DNA from: Streptomyces aurantiacus
Lineage (GTDB): Bacteria; Actinomycetota; Actinomycetes; Streptomycetales; Streptomycetaceae
Assembly (NCBI RefSeq): GCF_027107535.1
Contig: NZ_CP114283.1
Span: 1,922,001-1,986,000 of the forward strand
Direction of reading: 5' to 3'
DNA length: 64,000 nucleotides
The position numbers were made by a program, and so were the translations under genes. Under the pieces are notes generated by a model. It had not been told where the DNA came from and made no database searches. It worked only from the letters and a program-made list of their open reading frames with translations. This document shows positions 44,172-52,819 of the stretch, one piece after another (the stretch's first letter is position 1; every line of letters begins with the position of its first letter).

Positions 44172-44225
44172 GTCCGCGGGTGCGTGGGGGCTGTTCGCGC
44201 AGTTCCCCGCGCCCCTTCGGGGGCG
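44172..44225. repeat. Palindromic intergenic element, copy 7
   Basis: GCGCAGTTCCCCGCGCCCCTTCGGGGGCG lies between the convergent kinase and desulfurase genes. The short hairpin GCCCCttcGGGGGC may end transcription both ways. Confidence 0.7.
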
Positions 44226-44231
44226 GATGTC

Positions 44232-45635
44232 CTAGGGGGCCAGGCGGCGGACCACGTACGCCGTTCCGCCCTCCGCCGGTTCCTCGCCCACGTACTCCTG
44301 CCCTCGCATCTCGCACCACGCCGGGATGTCCAGGCGGGCCGCCTCGTCGTCCGAGAGGACACGGACGGTGCCGCCCACCGGGACGTCGGTGATGACCTTG
44401 GCGAGTTCGATCACGGGAATCGGGCAGCGTTTGCCGAGGGCGTCCACCACCAGCGGGGCCGGGGCGGCGGGGGAGCCGGCCCGGCCCGGCGTCACCGCGG
44501 CGGCCGTCGGCGCGCCCAGCTTCTCGCGGACCGCCGCCACCGTACGGGGCAGGACGTCCAGGAAACGGTCGACGTCCTCCTCCGGCGTACCGAGGGGCAG
44601 GGACACCCGTACGTTGCCCTCACTGAGCACGCCCATGGCCTTCAGCACATGGCTCGGCGTCAGCGTGCTGCTCGTGCAGGACGATCCGGACGAGACGGAG
44701 AATCCCGCACGGTCCAGCTCGTGCAGCAGTGTCTCTCCATCGACATAGAGACAGGAGAAGGTGAGGAGATGGGGGAGCCGGCCGGCCGGGTCGCCCACCA
44801 CCTCCACGTCCGGGACCAGTTCGGGCACCCGTGACCGGATCCGGTCCGTCAGCTCCCGCAGCCGGTCCGACTCGGCCGCCGCCTCGGCCCGTACGGCACG
44901 CAGCGAGGCCGCCGCGGCGACGATGCCGGGGATGTTCTCGAAACCCGGCGAGCGTCCCGACTCCCGCTCGTCGGCAGGACCTTGGGGCGCGTACCGCACT
45001 CCCTTGCGCACGGCGAGCAGTCCGACCCCCGCGGGCCCGCCCCACTTGTGGGCGCTGCCCGTCAGCAGTGACCAGCCGCCCTCGACCGGCCCCCAGGCCA
45101 GTGACTGCGCCGCGTCCACGAGCAGCGGCACGCCCGCCGCACGGCACGACTCGGCGGCGGCCGCCACCGGCTGCTCCGTACCCACCTCGTGGTTGGCGGA
45201 CTGGAGGCAGGCGAGCGCCGTGTCGGGGCGAAGGGCATCGGCGTACGCGGTGGGGGACACCGCACCGGTACGCAGAACGGGCACTTCGGACACCGTGCCG
45301 CCCTCGCGCCGATGGATCTCCGCCGAATGGAGCACCGAAGAGTGTTCGACGGCGGACACGATCAGGTGGCGTCCGGCGCGGTGGCGGCCCGCGAGCGCGC
45401 CGGCGATCCCCGTGTGCACCGCGCGTGTGCCGGACGAGGTGAACACCAGCTCGTCCGGACGGCAGCCGATCGCCTCGGCGGCGGCCTCACGGGCGGCGTC
45501 CAGGAGCAACCGGGCGCGCCTGCCCTCGCGGTAGAGGCGGGCCGGGTCCGCCCAGCCCTCGTCGAGGGAGGCCTGGAGGGCCTGGCGGGCCACGGGGTGG
45601 AGGGGAGCGGACGACGCGGCGTCGAAGTAGGACAC
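44232..45635 (-). CDS. Cysteine desulfurase fused to a TusA-type sulfurtransferase domain
   Basis: The 467-residue protein has an IscS/NifS-type aminotransferase class V domain (residues 1-375) with the PLP lysine in GSAHKWGGPAG, HSSVLHSA and EHSS contacts, and a Cys loop SVSSGSSCTSSTL. A C-terminal TusA/SirA domain (about 390-467; VVDALGKRCPIPVIELAKVI) carries the TusA cysteine. IscS passes persulfide to TusA as separate proteins in Escherichia coli; here the two are in one chain. It may feed thiouridine, molybdenum cofactor or Fe-S assembly. The start is GTG at 45635; promoter region is shared with ctaC. Confidence 0.9.
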   Translation of the reverse strand: MSYFDAASSAPLHPVARQALQASLDEGWADPARLYREGRRARLLLDAAREAAAEAIGCRPDELVFTSSGTRAVHTGIAGALAGRHRAGRHLIVSAVEHSSVLHSAEIHRREGGTVSEVPVLRTGAVSPTAYADALRPDTALACLQSANHEVGTEQPVAAAAESCRAAGVPLLVDAAQSLAWGPVEGGWSLLTGSAHKWGGPAGVGLLAVRKGVRYAPQGPADERESGRSPGFENIPGIVAAAASLRAVRAEAAAESDRLRELTDRIRSRVPELVPDVEVVGDPAGRLPHLLTFSCLYVDGETLLHELDRAGFSVSSGSSCTSSTLTPSHVLKAMGVLSEGNVRVSLPLGTPEEDVDRFLDVLPRTVAAVREKLGAPTAAAVTPGRAGSPAAPAPLVVDALGKRCPIPVIELAKVITDVPVGGTVRVLSDDEAARLDIPAWCEMRGQEYVGEEPAEGGTAYVVRRLAP

Positions 45636-45689
45636 GGGGCCACGCTAACGCTCCCCGCGGGGTGGGGTGCCTGGGGTTGGGCGTCGGCG

Positions 45690-45790
45690 GGTGCGCGGGG
45701 GTTGCTCGCGCAGTTCCCCGCGCCCCTGAAGGGCGGGGGCGGGGCGGAGCCCCTTCTTGGGGGCGCGGGGAGCTGCGCACCGGCCACAGC
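45690..45790. repeat. Palindromic intergenic element, copy 8
   Basis: CGCAGTTCCCCGCGCCCC with GGGGGCGCGGGGAGCTGCGC and CCGGCC. It lies upstream of the desulfurase gene, unusual because most copies lie after stop codons. Confidence 0.7.
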
Positions 45791-45967
45791 GCCGCCGCAG
45801 CAGCCGCCGACGCACGGCACCGACAGAGCTCTCGGCGCCCCGCCGCGCCCTGCGGGGACCGCACTCGAACGCCCCGTCACATGCCTCGCAGAGCCACGCG
45901 TTCCACCCCTTCGGGGTGAGCGGCGGCGCGTTGGGGACCCTCCCCGCGCGACCCCAAAAAGCGTCCA

Positions 45968-46014
45968 GTAGGGTTTGGTCCGCATAAACATCCAAACCCC
46001 TGCCCGACGCAGGG
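45968..46014 (+). promoter_or_regulatory. ctaC promoter/leader with two adjacent hairpins
   Basis: TAGGGT (45968-45973) may be a -10 box. GGGTTTGG (45971-45978) pairs with CCAAACCC (45992-45999), and CCCTGC (45998-46003) pairs with GCAGGG (46009-46014). The first hairpin overlaps the -10 and transcription start, so it could act as operator or leader structure. Confidence 0.5.
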
Positions 46015-46078
46015 CGGCGACCGACCGGCGAGAAGGCCGCAGCCGACCGCGCGGGCGAGACTCTCGGGAAGGCGCTAC

Positions 46079-47071
46079 GTGAGTCCCTACGGCTCCGACC
46101 TCCCCCACGCCCCAGGGGGCGCGGGCGGTACCCCCATGCCGCGGCGCCCGATGCGGCGGAAGCTGCTGCAGGCACTGACTGCGGGCCTGGTCCTGGCGAC
46201 CGCGACCGGTTGCACATACAAGGACTTTCCCCGCCTTGGTATGCCCACCCCGACCACGGAAGAGGCTCCTCGGATCCTCTCCCTGTGGCAGGGCTCGTGG
46301 GCCGCAGCGCTCGCCACGGGCGTGCTGGTCTGGGGCCTGATCCTGTGGAGCGCGTTCTTCCACCGGCGCAGCCGCACCAAGGTCGAAGTTCCCCCGCAGA
46401 CCCGGTACAACATGCCCATCGAGGCGCTGTACACGGTGGTCCCCCTCATCATCGTCTCGGTGCTGTTCTACTTCACGGCCCGCGACGAGTCGAAGCTCCT
46501 CAGTCTCGACAAGAAGCCCGATGTGACGGTCAACGTCGTCGGCTTCCAGTGGAGCTGGGGCTTCAACTACATCGAGAACGTCGACGGCTCGACCGGTGAC
46601 GCGAAGACCGACAAGAACCTGGACGCGATTCCGCAACGGTTCAAGAAGGACTTCCCGGCCGGCGCCGGTGGTGTCTACGACGTCGGTACACCCGGCACGG
46701 AGAACCCGCAGACGCACAACCCCGGTCCGACCCTCTGGCTCCCCAAGGGCAAGACGGTCCGCTTCGTCCTCACTTCGCGTGACGTCATCCACTCCTTCTG
46801 GGTGGTGCCGTTCCTCATGAAGCAGGACGTCATCCCGGGTCACACCAACTCCTTCCAGGTGACCCCCAACAAGGAGGGCACCTTCCTGGGCAAGTGCGCC
46901 GAGCTCTGCGGCGTGGACCACTCCCGGATGCTCTTCAACGTGAAGGTCGTCTCTCCCGAGCGCTACGAGGCCCACCTCAAGGAGCTCGCCGAGAAGGGCC
47001 AGACCGGTTACGTCCCGGCCGGCATCGAGCAGACGGACCACGAGAAGGAACGGGAGACGAACGTACTGTGA
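46079..47071 (+). CDS. ctaC: Cytochrome c oxidase (aa3) subunit II
   Basis: CtaC holds the CuA centre that receives electrons from the cytochrome bc1 complex. The 330-residue product has a lipoprotein-like signal ending ATGC (about residue 44), two membrane helices, the heme-copper SUII motif [23 protein letters not shown], and the CuA ligands in [12 protein letters not shown]. The GTG start has GGAAGG 6 bases upstream; an ATG at 46136 is an alternative. The stop overlaps the ctaD start (GTGA), so ctaC-ctaD-ctaF is one operon. Confidence 0.95.
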   Translation: MSPYGSDLPHAPGGAGGTPMPRRPMRRKLLQALTAGLVLATATGCTYKDFPRLGMPTPTTEEAPRILSLWQGSWAAALATGVLVWGLILWSAFFHRRSRTKVEVPPQTRYNMPIEALYTVVPLIIVSVLFYFTARDESKLLSLDKKPDVTVNVVGFQWSWGFNYIENVDGSTGDAKTDKNLDAIPQRFKKDFPAGAGGVYDVGTPGTENPQTHNPGPTLWLPKGKTVRFVLTSRDVIHSFWVVPFLMKQDVIPGHTNSFQVTPNKEGTFLGKCAELCGVDHSRMLFNVKVVSPERYEAHLKELAEKGQTGYVPAGIEQTDHEKERETNVL

Positions 47072-48801
47072 GCATCCTCAACGAACCTCAGGGTGCCGCC
47101 GAGACCGAGCACTATCAGAACGAGGTACCGGTCCGGCGCAAGCAGCCGGGCAACGTCGTGGTCAAGTGGCTCACCACCACGGACCACAAGACGATCGGCA
47201 CGTTGTACCTGGTCACGTCGTTCGCGTTCTTCTGCATCGGCGGCGTGATGGCGCTGTTCATGCGCGCCGAACTGGCCCGTCCCGGCACGCAGATCATGTC
47301 GAACGAGCAGTTCAACCAGGCGTTCACGATGCACGGCACGATCATGCTGCTGATGTTCGCGACGCCGTTGTTCGCGGGCTTCACGAACTGGATCATGCCG
47401 CTGCAGATCGGTGCCCCCGATGTGGCGTTCCCGCGGCTGAACATGTTCGCCTACTGGCTGTACCTGTTCGGCTCGCTCATCGCGGTCGGTGGTTTCCTCA
47501 CCCCGCAGGGCGCGGCCGACTTCGGCTGGTTCGCCTACTCCCCGCTGTCCGACGCGGTCCGCTCGCCGGGCATCGGCGCCGACATGTGGATCATGGGTCT
47601 GGCGTTCTCCGGGTTCGGCACCATCCTGGGCGCGGTCAACTTCATCACCACCATCATCTGCATGCGCGCGCCCGGCATGACCATGTTCCGCATGCCGATC
47701 TTCGTGTGGAACGTGCTGCTGACCGCGGTCCTGGTCCTGCTGGCCTTCCCCGTCCTGGCGGCTGCGCTGTTCGCGCTGGAGGCGGACCGCAAGTTCGGCG
47801 CGCACATCTTCGACTCGGCCAACGGCGGAGCGTTGCTGTGGCAGCACCTGTTCTGGTTCTTCGGGCATCCAGAGGTGTACATCATCGCGCTGCCGTTCTT
47901 CGGCATCATCAGTGAGGTCATCCCGGTCTTCTCCCGCAAGCCGATGTTCGGCTACATGGGCCTGATCGGCGCGACCATCGCCATCGCCGGCCTGTCGGTG
48001 ACGGTGTGGGCGCACCACATGTACGTCACCGGCGGTGTGCTGCTGCCGTTCTTCTCGTTCATGACGTTCCTGATCGCCGTGCCGACGGGTGTGAAGTTCT
48101 TCAACTGGATCGGCACCATGTGGAAGGGGTCCCTGAGTTTCGAGACCCCGATGCTGTGGGCCACCGGCTTTCTGATCACCTTCACCTTCGGTGGTCTGAC
48201 CGGTGTCATCCTGGCCTCGCCGCCGATGGACTTCCACGTCTCGGACTCGTACTTCGTGGTGGCGCACTTCCACTACGTGGTGTTCGGCACGGTCGTGTTC
48301 GCGATGTTCTCCGGCTTCCACTTCTGGTGGCCGAAGTTCACCGGCAAGATGCTCGACGAACGCCTCGGCAAGATCACCTTCTGGACCCTGTTCATCGGCT
48401 TCCACGGCACCTTCCTCGTCCAGCACTGGCTGGGCGCCGAGGGCATGCCGCGCCGGTACGCGGACTACCTGGCGGCCGACGGCTTCACCGCGCTGAACAC
48501 GATCTCGACGATCAGTTCGTTCGTGCTCGGCCTGTCGATCCTGCCCTTCTTCTACAACGTGTGGAAGACGGCCAAGTACGGCAAGAAGGTCGAGGTCGAC
48601 GACCCGTGGGGTTACGGCCGTTCGCTGGAGTGGGCCACGTCCTGCCCGCCGCCGCGGCACAACTTCCTCACGCTGCCGCGGATCCGTTCCGAATCCCCGG
48701 CCTTCGACCTGCACCACCCGGAGATCGCCGCTCTCGATCAGCTCGAGAACGCCGGTCACGGTGAGAAGGCCCTCGCTGGTGGAAAGGAGGCCGGCAAGTG
48801 A
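47068..48801 (+). CDS. ctaD: Cytochrome c oxidase subunit I
   Basis: CtaD is the catalytic proton-pumping subunit with heme a, heme a3 and CuB. The 577-residue protein has twelve helices, HG TIM motif [20 protein letters not shown] (low-spin heme His), the CuB ligands in [14 protein letters not shown] and WAHHMY, and the heme a3 region HFHYVVFG. The GTG start overlaps the ctaC stop, and the stop overlaps the ctaF start (GTGA). Confidence 0.97.
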   Translation: MSILNEPQGAAETEHYQNEVPVRRKQPGNVVVKWLTTTDHKTIGTLYLVTSFAFFCIGGVMALFMRAELARPGTQIMSNEQFNQAFTMHGTIMLLMFATPLFAGFTNWIMPLQIGAPDVAFPRLNMFAYWLYLFGSLIAVGGFLTPQGAADFGWFAYSPLSDAVRSPGIGADMWIMGLAFSGFGTILGAVNFITTIICMRAPGMTMFRMPIFVWNVLLTAVLVLLAFPVLAAALFALEADRKFGAHIFDSANGGALLWQHLFWFFGHPEVYIIALPFFGIISEVIPVFSRKPMFGYMGLIGATIAIAGLSVTVWAHHMYVTGGVLLPFFSFMTFLIAVPTGVKFFNWIGTMWKGSLSFETPMLWATGFLITFTFGGLTGVILASPPMDFHVSDSYFVVAHFHYVVFGTVVFAMFSGFHFWWPKFTGKMLDERLGKITFWTLFIGFHGTFLVQHWLGAEGMPRRYADYLAADGFTALNTISTISSFVLGLSILPFFYNVWKTAKYGKKVEVDDPWGYGRSLEWATSCPPPRHNFLTLPRIRSESPAFDLHHPEIAALDQLENAGHGEKALAGGKEAGK

Positions 48802-49196
48802 AGGTCCAGGGCAAGATGTTCATCTGGCTCGCCGTCTTCATCCTCGTCATGGCGATCGTCTATGGCGTGTGGTCGAAGGAGCCGGCCGGCACCACGGCGC
48901 TCTTCCTGGGCTTCGGCCTGAGCGTCATGATCGGCTACTACCTGTGGTTCACCGCCCGGCGGGTCGACACGGGCGCACAGGACAACAAGGAGGCCGACGT
49001 CGCGGACGACGCCGGTGAGGTCGGTTTCTTCAGCCCGCACAGCTGGCAGCCGCTCTCCCTCGGCATCGGCGGCGCGCTCGCCTTCATGGGCGTCGTCTTC
49101 GGCTGGTGGCTGCTCTACTTCTCGGCCCCGATCATCGTGATCGGCCTGTGGGGCTGGGTCTTCGAGTACTACCGCGGAGAAAGCCAGAACCAGTAG
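48798..49196 (+). CDS. ctaF: Cytochrome c oxidase subunit IV (actinobacterial type)
   Basis: The 132-residue subunit has four predicted helices in two pairs separated by a polar linker (residues 55-75), as in actinobacterial CtaF. It is a small structural subunit of aa3 oxidase. The GTG overlaps the ctaD stop codon. A strong terminator at 49212-49248 ends the operon. Confidence 0.93.
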   Translation: MKVQGKMFIWLAVFILVMAIVYGVWSKEPAGTTALFLGFGLSVMIGYYLWFTARRVDTGAQDNKEADVADDAGEVGFFSPHSWQPLSLGIGGALAFMGVVFGWWLLYFSAPIIVIGLWGWVFEYYRGESQNQ

Positions 49197-49211
49197 CACG
49201 CGCTGAGCGAA

Positions 49212-49248
49212 GGAAGCCCGGACACTCCGTCAGGAGGTCCGGGCTTCC
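49212..49248 (+). terminator. Intrinsic terminator of ctaC-ctaD-ctaF
   Basis: GGAAGCCCGGAC (49212-49223) and its complement (49237-49248) with a 13-base loop are followed by CTCTTTT. Confidence 0.9.
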
Positions 49249-49325
49249 CTCTTTTGCCACGCTTTCCGTCCCCCGCACGGCCCACTCGGCGCGCCGCGAC
49301 CGACAGCCGTTCCTACGTTGAGGAC

Positions 49326-50624
49326 ATGAGCCACTCAGCTTCCTCCAGGGGCGCCGACACAGGTGCGGCGCGCCCGCGGAACCGTACCGCCGTCAGCTGC
49401 ACGGCACTGATGGCCGCCATAGCCGTGGGCACCACGGCCTGCGGCTCCGACGGCCACCCGCTCTCCGCCAAGCCGTACGACGCGGCCGAGGACGTCTCCT
49501 TCAGCGCCGCCGTGAGCGACGGCAAGAAGGCGGACCCGGACAAGCCCCTGGAGATCACCGCCCAGGACTCCGACGGCCGCATCACCGACGTGACGGCCAC
49601 GGACGCCGCAGGGCGGTACGTGGCGGGCGAACTGTCGGCCGACGGAGGCCGCTGGCACAGCACCTCACCGCTCGCCGCAGGAGCCCACTACACGGTGCGC
49701 GTGAGCACCGAGGACGAGGACGGCGCGCCGGGACGCAAGGTCGTCGGCTTCGACACCAGCACCCCCAGAACCAAGAAGCGGCTGAACGTGACGTTCGGGC
49801 CCGAGAGGGGCACGTACGGTGTCGGCCAGCCCATCACCGCCGAGCTCAGCGTCCCGGTCAAGGACAAGGCCGCCAGGGCCGTCGTCGAACGGGCCCTCAA
49901 GGTCCGGTCGCAGCCCGCGGTCCAGGGCGCCTGGCACTGGGTGGACGACAAGAAGCTGCACTACCGCCCCAAGGAGTACTGGCCCAGCAACGCCACCGTC
50001 CGGGCGTACAGCAACCTCTCGGGCATCAAGGTCGCCGAGAGGCTCTGGGGCGGCGAGGTCAAGCCCCTGACGCTCACCACGGGCGACCGCATCGAGGCCG
50101 TGACGGACGCCGCGTCGCACTCGATGACGGTCTACCGGAACGGTGAGGCGATCAAGACGATCCCCGTCACCACCGGCAAACCGGGCTTCGACACCCGCAA
50201 CGGCGTCAAGGTCGTGCTGGGCAAGGAGTACTTCGTACGGATGCGCGGCACCAGCATCGGCATCGCCGAGGGCAGCGCGGAGTCCTACGACCTGCCCGTG
50301 TACTACGCCACCAGGGTCACCTGGAGCGGCGAGTACGTGCACGCCGCGCCCTGGTCCACCGGCTCGCAGGGGGCGGCCAACGTCAGCCACGGCTGCACCG
50401 GCATGAGCATGGCCAACGCCGAGTGGTTCTTCGAGACCGTCCGCGCCGGCGACATCGTCAAGGTCGTCAACTCGTACGGCAACACGATGGACGCGTTCGG
50501 CAACGGCTTCGGTGACTGGAACCTGACCTGGAAGAAATGGCGCAAGGGCAGTGCCCTGGTGGCGGACACCACGGAGGGCCCGGCCCCCGAGGACCGCCTG
50601 CGCCTGAACCCCGAGCCCGCGTAG
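49326..50624 (+). CDS. L,D-transpeptidase lipoprotein (LdtMt2/LppS-type)
   Basis: The 432-residue exported protein has a lipoprotein signal (VSCTALMAAIAVGTTACGS), two immunoglobulin-like domains (about 50-270) and a YkuD catalytic domain whose active site reads HAAPWSTGSQGAANVSHGCTGMS. It makes 3-3 cross-links in peptidoglycan on the outer face. The ATG at 49326 follows GAGG and is the first start of the signal peptide; an earlier in-frame ATG at 49254 lies inside the upstream terminator. It belongs to the cell-wall gene set rather than the flanking respiratory genes. Confidence 0.9.
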   Translation: MSHSASSRGADTGAARPRNRTAVSCTALMAAIAVGTTACGSDGHPLSAKPYDAAEDVSFSAAVSDGKKADPDKPLEITAQDSDGRITDVTATDAAGRYVAGELSADGGRWHSTSPLAAGAHYTVRVSTEDEDGAPGRKVVGFDTSTPRTKKRLNVTFGPERGTYGVGQPITAELSVPVKDKAARAVVERALKVRSQPAVQGAWHWVDDKKLHYRPKEYWPSNATVRAYSNLSGIKVAERLWGGEVKPLTLTTGDRIEAVTDAASHSMTVYRNGEAIKTIPVTTGKPGFDTRNGVKVVLGKEYFVRMRGTSIGIAEGSAESYDLPVYYATRVTWSGEYVHAAPWSTGSQGAANVSHGCTGMSMANAEWFFETVRAGDIVKVVNSYGNTMDAFGNGFGDWNLTWKKWRKGSALVADTTEGPAPEDRLRLNPEPA

Positions 50625-50652
50625 CAGTCCCATGAGGGCCCGCAGGGGCCCG

Positions 50653-50690
50653 AGAGGGGCGCGGGGAACCGCGCGACCGGCCACACCGAC
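50653..50690. repeat. Palindromic intergenic element, copy 9 (partial)
   Basis: GAGGGGCGCGGGGAACCGCGCGACCGGCCACACC keeps the right arm and tail of the element; the left arm is degenerate. It lies after the L,D-transpeptidase stop and before convergent gene 50733. Confidence 0.65.
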
Positions 50691-50732
50691 CCCGGCAGTC
50701 GCCCTCGCCCCACCACGCCAGTGGGACGGCGA

Positions 50733-51134
50733 CTAGGCGCTCAGGGCCCGCTTGCCGCGGAGCAGTCCGGCCAGGGCGGCGGCGAACTCCACAGGATCCA
50801 CCGGCAGGGTCACCGCGGCCTCGGCCCGGCTCCACGTGGCCAGCCACGCGTCCTGCGGCCGTCCGATCAGCAGCAGCACCGGCGGGCAGTTGAAGATCTC
50901 GTCCTTGATCTGCCGGCAGATCCCCATCCCGCCCGCGGGAACCGCCTCACCGTCCAGCACGCACACGTCGATGCCGCCGCGGTCGAGCTCCTTGATGACC
51001 GCGGCAGGGGTGGCGCACTCGATGAACTCGACCTGGGGAACGTCCGTCGCGGGCCTGCGGCCCGTCGCGAGCCGCACCTGTTCGCGGGTGTTGGAGTCGT
51101 CGCTGTAGACCAGCACCGTTGCGGTCGGCTGCAT
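50733..51134 (-). CDS. Receiver-like (CheY-fold) protein lacking the conserved lysine
   Basis: The 133-residue protein is a stand-alone receiver fold: start LVYSDDSNTREQV, a phosphoacceptor-like Asp in VCVLDGEAVPAGGMG, LLLIGRPQDAW and LPVDPVEFAAAL at the end. The conserved Lys before Pro is replaced (TLPVDP), so it may be a pseudo-receiver that does not switch by phosphorylation. No output domain exists. It is divergent from ctaE across a 190-bp region and could act on the respiratory genes; that is inference by position. Confidence 0.75.
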   Translation of the reverse strand: MQPTATVLVYSDDSNTREQVRLATGRRPATDVPQVEFIECATPAAVIKELDRGGIDVCVLDGEAVPAGGMGICRQIKDEIFNCPPVLLLIGRPQDAWLATWSRAEAAVTLPVDPVEFAAALAGLLRGKRALSA

Positions 51135-51205
51135 TCTTCCTCCGGGACGTCAGCGTCGTAGAGACAGATCACGGACAGGGTCCGCTGCGCGGATGCTACT
51201 CCCTC

Positions 51206-51217
51206 GACCACGTGGTC
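51206..51217. promoter_or_regulatory. Perfect 12-bp palindrome GACCACGTGGTC
   Basis: Located between the receiver-like gene and ctaE, 107 bases upstream of the ctaE start. It contains the CACGTG core. A regulator is not known. Confidence 0.4.
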
Positions 51218-51312
51218 AACACCGGTTCGGACAGGGCTTCGATGGGCCATACGGGCTGGACACACCCCACAGACACCCCGAACGGCACCCCCGGGAGTGA
51301 GGGCGGGATAAG

Positions 51313-51333
51313 CGACCGACATAATGTCGGTCG
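51313..51333. promoter_or_regulatory. Perfect 21-bp palindrome spanning the ctaE start codon
   Basis: CGACCGACAT (51313-51322), a single A (51323) and ATGTCGGTCG (51324-51333) form a perfect inverted repeat in which the ATG of ctaE is the first triplet of the right arm. As DNA it could be an operator on the leaderless promoter (GATAAG 51307-51312); as RNA it could fold into a 9-bp hairpin masking the start. Confidence 0.6.
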
Positions 51334-51944
51334 TGGCGACAGCAACGACAGTAGATACCGGGCACGCGCACCCGTCGGTCAATCGACCGAACCTCACCAG
51401 CGTCGGAACCATCATCTGGCTGAGTTCCGAGCTGATGTTCTTCGCGGCCCTCTTCGCGATGTACTTCACCCTGCGATCGGTGACGGGTCCCGACCACTGG
51501 AAGGAAATGGCGTCCAGCCTGAACTTCCCGTTCTCGGCGACGAACACCACGATCCTGGTGCTCTCCTCCCTCACCTGCCAGCTCGGCGTCTTCGCCGCCG
51601 AGCGCGGGGACGTGAAGAAGCTCCGGATGTGGTTCATCGTCACCTTCGTGATGGGTGCGATCTTCATCGGCGGTCAGGTCTACGAGTACACCGAGCTGGT
51701 CAAGCACGAGGGCCTGTCGCTCTCGTCGGACCCGTACGGCTCGGTGTTCTACCTGACCACCGGCTTCCACGGCCTGCACGTGACGGGTGGTCTCATCGCC
51801 TTCCTGCTGGTCCTCGGGCGCACCTACGCCGCCCGCAGGTTCACGCATGAGCAGGCGACCGCCGCCATCGTCGTGTCCTACTACTGGCACTTCGTCGATG
51901 TCGTCTGGATCGGCCTCTTCGCCACGATCTACATGATCAAGTAG
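51324..51944 (+). CDS. ctaE: Cytochrome c oxidase subunit III
   Basis: The 206-residue subunit has five helices and SUIII features ([62 protein letters not shown]). It stabilises subunit I of aa3 oxidase. The ATG at 51324 has no ribosome-binding site and lies inside a perfect palindrome, consistent with a leaderless mRNA from GATAAG. It is encoded away from ctaCDF and with qcrCAB, the usual actinobacterial arrangement. Confidence 0.93.
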   Translation: MSVVATATTVDTGHAHPSVNRPNLTSVGTIIWLSSELMFFAALFAMYFTLRSVTGPDHWKEMASSLNFPFSATNTTILVLSSLTCQLGVFAAERGDVKKLRMWFIVTFVMGAIFIGGQVYEYTELVKHEGLSLSSDPYGSVFYLTTGFHGLHVTGGLIAFLLVLGRTYAARRFTHEQATAAIVVSYYWHFVDVVWIGLFATIYMIK

Positions 51945-52009
51945 CCGGGCCCGTTCCCGCGCACATTCCAGAAGCATCGACGCTGAAGATCCTGACACCG
52001 GGGTAATCC

Positions 52010-52819
52010 GTGAAAAAGCTCTCCGCACGACGACGCCATCCGCTGGCGGCGGTCGTCGTCCTACTCCTCGCGCTGGCGGCCACCGGGGGGCTGTACACCG
52101 CGTTCGCGCCCGCGGACAAGGCACAGGCCGATACATCCGCCCAGTCCCTCGCCATCGACGAGGGCAAGAAGCTCTACGCCGTCGGCTGCGCGAGCTGCCA
52201 CGGCACGGGCGGTGAAGGCACCACCGACGGTCCCAGTCTGGCGGGCGTGGGCGCCGCGGCCGTCGACTTCCAGGTCGGCACCGGCCGTATGCCGGCCCAG
52301 CAGCCGGGCGCGCAGGTCCCGAAGAAGAAGGTCATCTACTCGCAGGCCGAGATCGACCAGCTCGCGGCGTTCGTCGCCTCACTGGGCGCCGGCCCGAGCG
52401 TGCCGACCGAGGAGCAGTACAGCGCCGAGGGCGCGGACATCGCCGAGGGTGGCGAGCTCTTCCGGACCAACTGCGCGCAGTGCCACAACTTCACCGGCAA
52501 GGGCGGCGCGCTGACAAACGGCAAGTACGCCCCGACGCTGGAGGATGTCGACCCGAAGCACCTCTACGAGGCCATGCAGACCGGCCCGCAGAACATGCCT
52601 TCCTTCCCCGACACCACGCTGACGGAGAAGAACAAGCAGGACATCATCGCGTACCTCGACGCGGTCAACAGCGATGACTCGGAGAGCCCCGGTGGTCTGG
52701 AGCTGGGCGGCCTCGGGCCGGTCAGTGAAGGCCTCTTCGGCTGGATCTTCGGTCTCGGCGGACTGATCGCCGTCGCCGTGTGGGTCGCCGCCCGGACCGC
52801 AAAGGCCAAGAAGTCATGA
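52010..52819 (+). CDS. qcrC: Cytochrome bc1 complex diheme cytochrome c subunit
   Basis: The 269-residue subunit has an N-terminal signal anchor (HPLAAVVVLLLALAATGG), two covalent heme sites, CASCH (near residue 61) and CAQCH (near 158), and a C-terminal transmembrane helix (GWIFGLGGLIAVAVWVAART). The diheme subunit bridges the bc1 complex directly to aa3 oxidase, replacing a soluble cytochrome c. The start is GTG at 52010; its stop overlaps the qcrA start (ATGA). Confidence 0.95.
   Translation: MKKLSARRRHPLAAVVVLLLALAATGGLYTAFAPADKAQADTSAQSLAIDEGKKLYAVGCASCHGTGGEGTTDGPSLAGVGAAAVDFQVGTGRMPAQQPGAQVPKKKVIYSQAEIDQLAAFVASLGAGPSVPTEEQYSAEGADIAEGGELFRTNCAQCHNFTGKGGALTNGKYAPTLEDVDPKHLYEAMQTGPQNMPSFPDTTLTEKNKQDIIAYLDAVNSDDSESPGGLELGGLGPVSEGLFGWIFGLGGLIAVAVWVAARTAKAKKS

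Larger units (their letters stand above)
45636..46078. other. Divergent desulfurase / ctaC regulatory gap (443 bp)
   Basis: It contains a palindromic element copy (45690-45790) and hairpins with a candidate promoter for ctaC (45968-46014). No ORF is supported. Confidence 0.6.
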
